From IMG/VR virus record IMGVR_UViG_3300038825_001092, positions 1 to 31,780 of that record: a stretch of DNA of 31,780 nt. The stretch is one strand, 5' to 3'. The number at the start of each line of letters is the position of its first letter. The first letter of the stretch is position 1. The DNA is from a virus. The notes under the pieces are model-generated. The model searched no databases, was not told the DNA's origin, and was given only the letters and a program-made list of their open reading frames with translations. A program made the translations under genes and the position numbers. Positions 1-5,136 of this stretch are shown here, piece by piece.

Positions 1-364
1 CCTTCATATTAATCCCAACGATTGAGGGTTTATCGCTTTCCTTCTCAGGATTATCCAGGAATCCGGCAGCCTTTGCTAGCACCCTCAAAACAGCAACCTT
101 ATCATGCATTTCAATCGCAACCCGGCCATCCGGCATCGGCGTAATCTTCTTGATCGCCCTCAATGCATAATCCGGGATATCCTCTTGCTTCTTCATCGTA
201 CCATCGAGGTTCATTATCTCAGTGATCGATGTGGTCCCAAGAGCTATTAGCTCCTGGGCAACGGCTTCCTTGTGGTTCTCTAATGTCTCACTCGTCTTTA
301 TTCGACGCTGCGCAACACGGATACCACCAAAGCGGCCAATCGGAGTTTGCCGCGTCCGAGCCAT
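1..364 (-). CDS. terS: Terminase small subunit, partial (C-terminus off the window)
   Basis: I translated 121 residues from the ATG at 362-364; the gene is still open at base 1. The middle of the protein reads YALRAIKKITPMPDGRVAIE and is followed by MHDKVAVLRVLAKAAGFLD. This fits the C-terminal half of Terminase_2-like small subunits, where a short beta segment precedes a conserved HDK..AL helix. The protein would recognise the packaging site and load TerL onto concatemeric DNA. The start codon overlaps the stop of the SSB-like gene (TAATG), so the two are probably translationally coupled. Fifteen codons from the window's right edge (31735-31780) would complete a terS of about 136 residues if one base is missing at the join. 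The family call is from remembered pattern only; no alignment was run. Confidence 0.68.
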   Translation of the reverse strand, partial: MARTRQTPIGRFGGIRVAQRRIKTSETLENHKEAVAQELIALGTTSITEIMNLDGTMKKQEDIPDYALRAIKKITPMPDGRVAIEMHDKVAVLRVLAKAAGFLDNPEKESDKPSIVGINMK

Positions 365-621
365 TAGAACGGGATCTCATCGTCCATCTTGGACGAATTG
401 TTTTGCCCAGAAGATCCTTGATCCTTTTGACCAGGACCAGATCCATCATCTTCGAAAAGATTAATCCAAACCTCACCGTTCTCATCAGGCAAAGGCAAAG
501 CATTCAGCTTTATCCGCGTTCCCTTACTATCAGACCAACCAATGCCCAGGCGAACCCAATCAGTCTTGTCAGGATCATTGCGCCGTTTCTGTGGCTGTAC
601 CACTCTCAATGTTTTTTTCAT
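364..621 (-). CDS. Small ssDNA-binding-like protein with SSB-type acidic tail
   Basis: The protein has 85 residues. A core WVRLGIGWSDSKGTRIKLNA resembles small proteobacterial and plasmid proteins of the form W.RIG.A..hKDG.G....LdALP. A linker rich in Gly, Ser, Gln and Asp follows, and the last residues are MDDEIPF. The linker plus the D-D-E-I-P-F end copies the C-terminal tip of bacterial SSB, which recruits replication and repair proteins. I infer a single-strand-binding or SSB-mimic role in replication and recombination. The ribosome site AGGAAGGA lies about 6 bases before the ATG. It is the first gene after the leftward promoter at 802-830 and is coupled to terS. It may alternatively be an uncharacterised protein with an acidic tail. 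Confidence 0.55.
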   Translation of the reverse strand: MKKTLRVVQPQKRRNDPDKTDWVRLGIGWSDSKGTRIKLNALPLPDENGEVWINLFEDDGSGPGQKDQGSSGQNNSSKMDDEIPF

Positions 622-692
622 AACTCGTCCTTCCTAGTTGAGTGTTTAAGGTATCGCATATGCGTCCCGAAAATTCCAGAAAATATTTTTGT

Positions 693-733
693 GGGGGACT
701 GCACACATACGCGCGGGGGTGGGGGGCAAGGGG
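693..733 (+). other. G-run tract, possible G-quadruplex
   Basis: The plus strand has G runs at 693-697 (5), 715-719 (5), 721-726 (6) and 730-733 (4). The loops are 17, 1 and 3 bases. The same bases form a C-rich, G-poor stretch in the leftward transcript, inside the leader of the SSB-like gene. Such a stretch could be a Rho loading site or a quadruplex on the other DNA strand. It lies between two promoter elements and the SSB-like/terS start. The role is unknown. Confidence 0.4.
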
Positions 734-764
734 TGCCTGGTTGCGGATCGGGTCACATTCCATT

Positions 765-794
765 TTGACGATGTTAGCGCTAATAACGTATAAT
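765..794 (+). promoter_or_regulatory. Candidate sigma70 promoter, rightward
   Basis: TTGACG (765-770), an 18-base spacer and a perfect TATAAT (789-794). Transcription would start near 801 and run antisense to the initiator gene that ends at 848. No rightward gene lies directly downstream. The perfect palindrome TTAGCGCTAA sits in the spacer. Confidence 0.5.
774..783. promoter_or_regulatory. Perfect 10-bp palindrome, possible operator
   Basis: TTAGCGCTAA is an exact palindrome. It lies within the spacer of the rightward promoter and about 12 bases downstream of the predicted start of the leftward promoter. A protein bound here could block both. No binder is identified. Confidence 0.4.
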
Positions 795-801
795 GCTGAT
801 T

Positions 802-830
802 ATGTTAAATCTGTTATTCAATGTTATCAA
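802..830 (-). promoter_or_regulatory. Candidate sigma70 promoter, leftward (SSB-like, terS, late genes)
   Basis: On the minus strand TTGATA (830-825), a 17-base spacer and TAACAT (807-802). The start site would be near 795, giving a leader of about 175 bases before the SSB-like gene. It sits face to face with the promoter at 765-794. Confidence 0.45.
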
Positions 831-847
831 TGACTTAGCCATTTTGC

Positions 848-1675
848 TCAACCTCTGGTAGATCTGACTGCCTTTTGAAACAGGCTTTTCGCGTCCTGGT
901 TGTAGGATCTGGGCTTCCCGGTGGTCACGCGCTCGACCGGATTGGCAAAGTATCCGATGCCTCGAGCATAGTCTCGGTGCTTATCCCGGCAGTATTGCCA
1001 GTGATCCTGTAGGATTTTGGCCCATTTCTCCCTGGTCAGGCCGTTCCTGATCCACTGAGACATTACATCGATGTCCCTGTCATTGATAATCCTTGGAGTT
1101 CCAAAGCTTTCAGCAGATCTCAAAAACATTACACAAAACTGTCTAGCCTCATCACTATTAATAGATATACTCTTATCGTTATATGGTTCGTTAGTGTAAC
1201 CTAATGGTGTTACACCCCCTGTAACCTCAGATGTTACACCCCCCTCTGACTTATCCACAGGTGCTTTTGCTTCTGCTTTGAACTGGTTGGCTGCTTGTCT
1301 GCGTCCTTCTTCTACTGTGATCTGTTGCCCGGCTGTCAGGTTTGCCTTGGCTTCTTCGATGTCTTTGGGTGCGTTCTTGAATACGACCTTGAGGGACTTG
1401 GTGGTCTGCCATTTGTTGAGGGCTTTCTCCTCGACCAGGTAACCGTATTCTTTCAGCTTCTTGATTTGCCTGGCAACGGCTGGCCTGGAAACACCTAGCT
1501 CTTGAGCGATCTTTCCCTGGCTTACCCAGGTCACGCCCAGGTAATCTGTGTATGTGCAGATCAATGCCAGGACAGAGAACGCAGAGGTTCCATGCAATCG
1601 ATGATCGCGCACGGCCTCGATCGGCAAGATGCAGTAGTTCCTGAGATCCTTGTTCTTTGCCATTGGTGGCTTCAT
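848..1675 (-). CDS. Winged-helix replication initiator-like protein
   Basis: The protein has 275 residues. The N-terminal 85 or so contain a winged helix-turn-helix, with the recognition part VSQGKIAQELGVSRPAVARQ followed by a wing-like KLKEYGYLVE. A charged Lys/Ala/Glu-rich linker and a C-terminal domain (about 175-260) with aromatic-rich helices follow. This plan matches phage replisome-organiser or O-like initiators, which bind repeats in the origin and recruit the host helicase loader. The middle of the gene (1151-1259) carries origin-like repeats and a DnaA box, as lambda O and its relatives do. It follows RusA with an ATGA overlap. A second possible start lies four codons in, at 1663. 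A transcription factor is the alternative. Confidence 0.6.
   Translation of the reverse strand: MKPPMAKNKDLRNYCILPIEAVRDHRLHGTSAFSVLALICTYTDYLGVTWVSQGKIAQELGVSRPAVARQIKKLKEYGYLVEEKALNKWQTTKSLKVVFKNAPKDIEEAKANLTAGQQITVEEGRRQAANQFKAEAKAPVDKSEGGVTSEVTGGVTPLGYTNEPYNDKSISINSDEARQFCVMFLRSAESFGTPRIINDRDIDVMSQWIRNGLTREKWAKILQDHWQYCRDKHRDYARGIGYFANPVERVTTGKPRSYNQDAKSLFQKAVRSTRG
870..889 (+). terminator. Weak rightward terminator-like hairpin
   Basis: GCCT (870-873) can pair with AGGC (882-885), and TTTT follows at 886-889. It lies about 90 bases after the predicted start of the rightward promoter at 765-794. Together they would define a short antisense RNA over the 3' end of the initiator gene. The stem is only 4 bp, so this is a weak call. 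Confidence 0.25.
1151..1259. other. Candidate replication origin inside the initiator gene
   Basis: Bases 1151-1186 are AT-rich, as in an unwinding element. Two tandem inverted repeats follow: TGTAAC (1195-1200) N8 GTTACA (1209-1214), and TGTAAC (1220-1225) N7 GTTACA (1233-1238). Each is followed by a run of C, so GTTACACCCCC recurs at 1209 and 1233. A perfect DnaA box TTATCCACA lies at 1251-1259. Repeats inside the initiator gene next to an AT-rich tract are the arrangement of lambdoid origins. The repeats also encode two GGVT units, so a purely protein-level repeat cannot be excluded. Confidence 0.55.
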
Positions 1676-2085
1676 TCATCCCACTCCACACTGACCAACA
1701 TGAGCGGATCGCCATACCTTTTCGTAGCAATGATTCGATCAACCTGGGCATCATCTTCGAACACAACGCCGTTAATCGCGTCCAGAGCGATCTTAATCAC
1801 GTTATCGATGTCTGGCCTACCTGGGATCACTTCCCCGCGTGTAGCGGCCTCTCTGCGCTTCTTAGACCATGATTTGGGGATCTCGAACTGTGCCAGGACA
1901 TGCACCCGGCATCTGCCTGTTGCTGGTTCATAGCCCAGATCTTGCATGGCATCGGATGCAGCGGCGGCCAATCGATGTTCGTATTCCTTGGTTTTGGCTG
2001 GGGTGTAAGCCCGGCCTTGCCTGGTGAACCGTGGTCGGCCCTTGCCGATGGGTTGACCCTTTAACCAGAAATCAACCCTGCGCAT
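1672..2085 (-). CDS. rusA: RusA-family Holliday junction resolvase
   Basis: The protein has about 137 residues from the ATG at 2085. A TTG six codons upstream (2103) is an alternative start. Near the N-terminus is the RusA-type GKGRPRFT motif. The catalytic block GRPDIDNVIKIALDAIN is followed by GVVFEDDAQV, giving the D-x-D-N and downstream Asp set of RusA endonucleases. It would cut four-way junctions made by Sak3-mediated recombination and debranch DNA for packaging. It overlaps the upstream RHH gene by 14 bases and the initiator by 4 (ATGA), so the three genes form one translationally linked block. Length is normal for the family. Confidence 0.88.
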   Translation of the reverse strand: MRRVDFWLKGQPIGKGRPRFTRQGRAYTPAKTKEYEHRLAAAASDAMQDLGYEPATGRCRVHVLAQFEIPKSWSKKRREAATRGEVIPGRPDIDNVIKIALDAINGVVFEDDAQVDRIIATKRYGDPLMLVSVEWDE

Positions 2086-2311
2086 TGCGCTCGAGCCAAT
2101 CAATTACATCGATCTGTTCGTCGTGTTCCTGGTATTGAACCTGGGAGATCTGTTGCGGCCTTCCCAGGTAATTATCGATCAACTCGACCAGGACCATTGC
2201 AGCACTTTCACCGCGAGACCTGGCCTCGTTCATCAATCGATCCTTTACTGGCCGGGGCAATCGACAATGAAAAGCTGCAAGGTTTTCAGATACTTGGCGT
2301 TTATTTGGCAT
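2072..2311 (-). CDS. Ribbon-helix-helix (CopG/Arc-like) regulator
   Basis: The protein has 79 residues. The segment AAFHCRLPRPVKDRLMNEAR then SRGESAAMVLVELIDNYL has a short beta strand followed by two helices, the Arc/CopG ribbon-helix-helix plan. The C-terminal 25 residues are acidic and Gln-rich. The ribosome site GAGGAA lies 5 bases before the ATG. It is the first leftward gene next to the divergent promoter hub, so it is the best candidate for binding the paired GATATC palindromes at 2331-2360 and controlling early transcription, including its own. This link is inferred from position. Confidence 0.66.
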   Translation of the reverse strand: MPNKRQVSENLAAFHCRLPRPVKDRLMNEARSRGESAAMVLVELIDNYLGRPQQISQVQYQEHDEQIDVIDWLERNAQG

Positions 2312-2330
2312 ATGTTCCTCATTTTTTTTA

Positions 2331-2360
2331 GTGATATCGCTTGACCATAGAGATATCGCT
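2331..2360. promoter_or_regulatory. Paired GATATC-centred operator-like palindromes
   Basis: GATATCGCT occurs at 2333-2341 and 2352-2360, 19 bases apart, about two helical turns. Each is the core of an imperfect palindrome centred on GATATC. One abuts the rightward -35 box. The other lies in the rightward spacer and just upstream of the leftward -10 box. Confidence 0.5.
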
Positions 2361-2369
2361 CGTTATATG
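2341..2369 (+). promoter_or_regulatory. Sigma70-type early promoter, rightward
   Basis: TTGACC (2341-2346), a 17-base spacer and TATATG (2364-2369). The first rightward gene starts at 2407, giving a leader of about 30 bases with the ribosome site AGGAAGGA. This is the best-supported promoter for the early operon. Confidence 0.65.
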
Positions 2370-2373
2370 TCTA
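2344..2373 (-). promoter_or_regulatory. Sigma70-type promoter, leftward (RHH, rusA, initiator)
   Basis: On the minus strand TAGACA (2373-2368), an 18-base spacer and TATGGT (2349-2344), about 33 bases before the RHH start codon. It overlaps the rightward promoter almost completely, so the two should exclude each other. Confidence 0.4.
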
Positions 2374-2406
2374 TATGTGATTTGTTTTTTACAGGAAGGA
2401 AACGAC

Positions 2407-2688
2407 ATGAACGATTGGCAAAAAGCAATCCAGTACGATTTAGGCGATGCGATTGATGGGGCAGCTTTACTTTGCGCCCAGGACCAAATCAAAGGGTATC
2501 AAGATGACGCCTATGGTCGGCAGCAATACGGTCGGTTGATGGGCTTGGTTCAAGCCTACCACATCCTAAATGGCAACGAGATCGATCCCTGTCGGTTGGG
2601 CGATTACGCCAACGAGCAAGTCGAGAAGATGTTAGCTGCGTTACAGGCAATCAATGATGAGATCGCTTTGAAAGAGGGAGCAGCGTAA
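2407..2688 (+). CDS. Early protein of unknown function, 93 aa
   Basis: I do not recognise it. The reading frame is open from 2341, but the ATG at 2407 has the strong ribosome site AGGAAGGA and follows the promoter at the right distance. The product is acidic and apparently all-helical, rich in Gln, Ala and Asp, with no membrane segment. It is the first gene of the early operon, where phages place host-takeover functions. It is coupled to the next gene by a TAATG overlap. All three Arg codons are CGG, a bias shared with the next two genes. Confidence 0.75.
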   Translation: MNDWQKAIQYDLGDAIDGAALLCAQDQIKGYQDDAYGRQQYGRLMGLVQAYHILNGNEIDPCRLGDYANEQVEKMLAALQAINDEIALKEGAA

Positions 2689-3185
2689 TGGAGTTCAAGT
2701 TACCAGGCGGCGCTTTCAACGGTGGACACTGCGGTGTCCAGGCCGTGGCTGTTGTTGCTGGCATCAGCTTGACCAAGGCGTTCCGGGTGTTCCAGGAAAC
2801 TTGTCCCCGGACCCGGCGGAAGCGGACCTGGGGCGGTGGCACCTTCCACAGTGAACGGGTCAAAGTCTTGAACAAGCTTGGCGTTAAGTATGACCAGCTA
2901 GATCCCGCCCACACCAAGGGCTTGACCTTGCAGCGGTTCATCAAAGACGTTGCCAATCCCAACCACGTTTACATGGTCACTACTACCGGACACGTTCAGT
3001 TGGTCCGGGGTGGCCAGGTGCTTGACCAGGGCGGCGTCAAAGAGATCGCTGAGTTCCGGGGCAAACGGAAGCGGATCACCTTCCCCGTGTTGCGGATCGA
3101 TGTCCAGGAGGCAGCCGAAGCCTTCGACATCGCAGAGGCCCAAACCTTCGGCTTACCATTGTTTGATCATCAAGGAGATAACTGA
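2688..3185 (+). CDS. Probable papain-like (C39-like) cysteine peptidase
   Basis: The protein has 165 residues. Near the N-terminus GGHCGVQAVAVVAG places a Cys (C15) at the start of a hydrophobic helix. Later come VYMVTTTGHVQLVRGGQVLD with His (H102) and Asp (D113) in beta strands. The Cys, then His, then Asp order and the strand-borne GH are the plan of C39/papain-like peptidases and related hydrolases. It is expressed second in the early operon, so it may process a host or phage protein, or act as a deamidase or transferase of the same fold. All 12 Arg codons are CGG. The fold is inferred from motifs only. Confidence 0.5.
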   Translation: MEFKLPGGAFNGGHCGVQAVAVVAGISLTKAFRVFQETCPRTRRKRTWGGGTFHSERVKVLNKLGVKYDQLDPAHTKGLTLQRFIKDVANPNHVYMVTTTGHVQLVRGGQVLDQGGVKEIAEFRGKRKRITFPVLRIDVQEAAEAFDIAEAQTFGLPLFDHQGDN

Positions 3186-3739
3186 TGCCTTTACCTCGGG
3201 AATTTTACATCAAGAAAGGCGCGATGAAAGTAGCGCCCAAAGATCTGCCCGTTGTCTTTTACGTCGAGAACGATCTGGGTTGCATGTGCTTCATCGGCAA
3301 GCAAAGCAAACCCGCCTGGTACTACGGATTCAAAACCCAGGAACAGATGGAGAAAAAGATCCAGGACCAGATCAACAGCGTCCAGGCAAGTGAGGAATAC
3401 AAAGCAAAGCGGAAGGCCGAGCAGAAAAAGCCCCACACCTTACAGGTTGGCGACATCCTTTATAGTAGCTGGGGATATGAGCAGACCAACGTAAACTTTT
3501 TCAAGGTGAAGCGGTTGATCGCCAAAACTATGGTTGAGTTGGTCGAGGTTGCCGCCCAACATGTCGAGGATAGCGGCATGAGCCACGGCATGGCCGACCA
3601 GGTGGTTGCGGTTCCAGAGATCGAGCTTGGCGAACCCTTTAAGCGGAAAGCGAGCGCTCGGAACTACGTCAAGATCAACAGCGTTTACGGTGCCTATCCC
3701 TATGATGGAGAACCCAAATACCGGAGCTGGTATCATTGA
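3185..3739 (+). CDS. Conserved phage/plasmid-type protein of unknown function, 184 aa
   Basis: Two parts are visible. The N-terminal 75 residues resemble a small beta-rich domain with many aromatics. From about residue 92 the segment VGDILYSSWGYEQTNVNFFK followed by VKRLIAKTMVELVEV is a pattern I recall from uncharacterised phage and plasmid proteins with a W-G-Y-[ED]-Q-T-N signature. A Lys/Glu-rich helix separates the parts. The start codon overlaps the stop of the peptidase-like gene (TGATG) and follows an AAGGAG ribosome site. All six Arg codons are CGG. No function can be assigned. Its early position suggests host interaction. Confidence 0.68.
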   Translation: MPLPREFYIKKGAMKVAPKDLPVVFYVENDLGCMCFIGKQSKPAWYYGFKTQEQMEKKIQDQINSVQASEEYKAKRKAEQKKPHTLQVGDILYSSWGYEQTNVNFFKVKRLIAKTMVELVEVAAQHVEDSGMSHGMADQVVAVPEIELGEPFKRKASARNYVKINSVYGAYPYDGEPKYRSWYH

Positions 3740-3748
3740 TCTTGTTTA

Positions 3749-3764
3749 GCGCCCTTCGGGGCGC
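3749..3764 (+). terminator. UUCG-capped GC hairpin
   Basis: GCGCCC (3749-3754), a TTCG loop and GGGCGC (3759-3764) form a perfect 6-bp stem 10 bases after the previous stop codon. The sequence after it is not a clear T-run. It may act as a partial terminator, an RNA-processing site or an mRNA stabiliser that separates the first three genes from the rest. Confidence 0.5.
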
Positions 3765-3788
3765 ATTGCTGGTTCAATGAGGTACACA

Positions 3789-3995
3789 ATGGAGGATCTA
3801 TTTAAAGTGCTAGACATTCACAACATGATCGAGAACGGCCAGGTCGAGACCTGTACCAACGACGATGGCCTGGTTTACTATCGGTACGAAGAAAACCTGA
3901 TGACCCTGGAAAACTTTTTCATCAACTACTTGTGGGGCGTGAAACAGTTCAAAAGCAAAGTCATCGGCAACGTGTTACTATTTTGGGAGGCATAG
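3789..3995 (+). CDS. Small acidic protein of unknown function, 68 aa
   Basis: An upstream in-frame ATG at 3777 exists, but GAGG sits 6 bases before the ATG at 3789, so I choose the latter. The product is acidic with many aromatics (VYYRYEENL, ENFFINYLWG) and no membrane segment. It resembles no family I know. Small acidic early phage proteins are often inhibitors of host factors, but nothing here shows a target. It stands between the UUCG hairpin and a membrane peptide gene. Confidence 0.6.
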   Translation: MEDLFKVLDIHNMIENGQVETCTNDDGLVYYRYEENLMTLENFFINYLWGVKQFKSKVIGNVLLFWEA

Positions 3996-3998
3996 ACA

Positions 3999-4133
3999 AT
4001 GCTTGAGGCAATCGAAAACATCAAACAGGCTTTTAAAGAAACAACCCTACAGGAGTTTGTGGGCGATCTCATAGGCGCACTAAGCCTAGTGATTGGCTTT
4101 CTCTTGTGTCTATTTTGGGTGCTAGTGATATGA
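3999..4133 (+). CDS. One-span membrane peptide, 44 aa
   Basis: The reading frame starts with MLEAIENIKQAFKETTLQEF, an amphipathic helix. It ends in a 20-residue hydrophobic segment (ALSLVIGFLLCLFWVLVI). The GGAGG ribosome site lies about 9 bases before the ATG, and the stop overlaps the next start (ATGA). This supports real translation despite the length. The likely site of action is the inner membrane. Its role is unknown; superinfection exclusion or membrane anchoring of a neighbour would be guesses. Confidence 0.6.
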   Translation: MLEAIENIKQAFKETTLQEFVGDLIGALSLVIGFLLCLFWVLVI

Positions 4134-4360
4134 CAGAGCTTTCCCTACAGGCAATGATGAGCCTACGAGCCGATGCACAGCGCCGCCTGAACAAGAAACT
4201 GGCAGAGCTGGACCAGATCCCCCAGGGCGTCCGGGATGGGGCTTACAGCACCGACCAGGCGTTTCTGCAAATAGACATACAAAAACTTAACCAGGTCATA
4301 GCAGAGTATGACGAAATCATTTCAGCGAGGACAGAAGAACATGACGATCAGGAAGGTTGA
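4130..4360 (+). CDS. Coiled-coil small protein, 76 aa
   Basis: The ATG at 4130 overlaps the previous stop (ATGA). The sequence is largely helical with heptad-like spacing (AQRRLNKKLAELDQI, then LNQVIAEYDEIISA). It ends in an acidic tail and has no catalytic motif. It overlaps the following winged-helix gene by 20 bases. Such short coiled-coil proteins recur in phage recombination operons without known function. Confidence 0.58.
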   Translation: MTELSLQAMMSLRADAQRRLNKKLAELDQIPQGVRDGAYSTDQAFLQIDIQKLNQVIAEYDEIISARTEEHDDQEG

Positions 4361-4661
4361 AATAAAAAAAATGCACCACCGTGACGGTCCGGATACGGAA
4401 GTCGCGGCAGCGCACAAGGTGGCCCGGAAAGTCGCCGGACGACGACTCGAGGCATTAAAGGTCTTGGCCGGGATGAGTAAGGCGTCAGGAAGTGACATTG
4501 CCAAGACCGCCGGGCTTTCACCGTTGATGATACGCCCAAGGCTAACTGAATTGCAAGAGATGGGTTTGATCGAGGATACCCGGGACCGCAAAGAAAATGC
4601 CTGGGGAAATCCTGAAATCGTTTGGACCATCACAGAGGAAGGGAAAAAATATGTACATTAA
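4341..4661 (+). CDS. Winged-helix DNA-binding protein
   Basis: The protein has 106 residues from the ATG at 4341; the frame opens 11 codons earlier. A basic N-terminus precedes a winged helix-turn-helix: KASGSDIAKTAGLSPLMIRP is the turn and recognition helix. RLTELQEMGLIEDTRDRKEN and IVWTITEEGKKYV then form the wing, with the typical T.EGK.Y ending seen in MarR- and ArsR-like regulators. It is probably a regulator of early or middle transcription. It overlaps its neighbours at both ends (20 and 11 bases), which indicates tight coupling. Confidence 0.66.
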   Translation: MTIRKVEIKKMHHRDGPDTEVAAAHKVARKVAGRRLEALKVLAGMSKASGSDIAKTAGLSPLMIRPRLTELQEMGLIEDTRDRKENAWGNPEIVWTITEEGKKYVH

Positions 4662-5136
4662 TTACGAGGAGATCCGGCGCATGTCCGACAACATCAGGGC
4701 GATGGTCGGGGATGATGAGGATTGTTTCCTGGACACCCTGGACGGGGAGACCGATGCAATGGATGTCCTGGGCAAGCTGATCCAGGAACGCCAGGAGATC
4801 CAGGCAAACGAGGCGGCGGTCAAAGACCTGGCGAAAACTTACCAAGAACGCGCAGCCAGGTTGAATGCAAAGGCCGATGCAATATCGCAGACCATTGGCC
4901 ACTTGCTCGATGCTATCGGATCGAAGAAGGTAGCGCACCCGCTTGCCACTGTCAGCCGCACAAAGGCCCGGCAGAGTGTGCTTGTCACAAACCCGGAGGA
5001 GATCCCCACGCAGCTTACAAAGGTGAAGCGTTCGCCTGACCTGGCGGCAATCAAAGAACAACTAGAGGCCGGGGAGTTTGTTCCTGGTGCAGAAATCAAG
5101 CTTGGAAACCCAGGCGTAACAGTGAGAGTAAAATGA
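4651..5136 (+). CDS. Gp157-family protein (recombination operon)
   Basis: The protein has 161 residues from the ATG at 4651, which has the ribosome site AGGAAGGG. It opens with an acidic helix (DNIRAMVGDDEDCFLDTLDG) and continues as a long coiled coil. It then has the conserved C-terminal part KKVAHPLATVSRTKARQSVL followed by NPEEIPTQLTK. This is the layout of the siphovirus Gp157 family, found next to single-strand annealing proteins in phage recombination modules. Its biochemical role is poorly known. Here it directly precedes Sak3 with an ATGA overlap. Confidence 0.72.
   Translation: MYINYEEIRRMSDNIRAMVGDDEDCFLDTLDGETDAMDVLGKLIQERQEIQANEAAVKDLAKTYQERAARLNAKADAISQTIGHLLDAIGSKKVAHPLATVSRTKARQSVLVTNPEEIPTQLTKVKRSPDLAAIKEQLEAGEFVPGAEIKLGNPGVTVRVK

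Noticed and set aside
575-763. 62-residue leftward frame upstream of the SSB-like gene
   Set aside because: No ribosome site. It overlaps the SSB-like gene by 47 bases and consists mostly of the low-complexity C-rich leader.
229-768. 179-residue rightward frame over terS and the SSB-like gene
   Set aside because: No ribosome site, protein-like composition absent, and it lies opposite two coupled, recognisable genes.
2072-2311. Antitoxin of a toxin-antitoxin pair
   Set aside because: The RHH fold is common in antitoxins, but the neighbours are RusA and a promoter hub; no toxin gene is adjacent.
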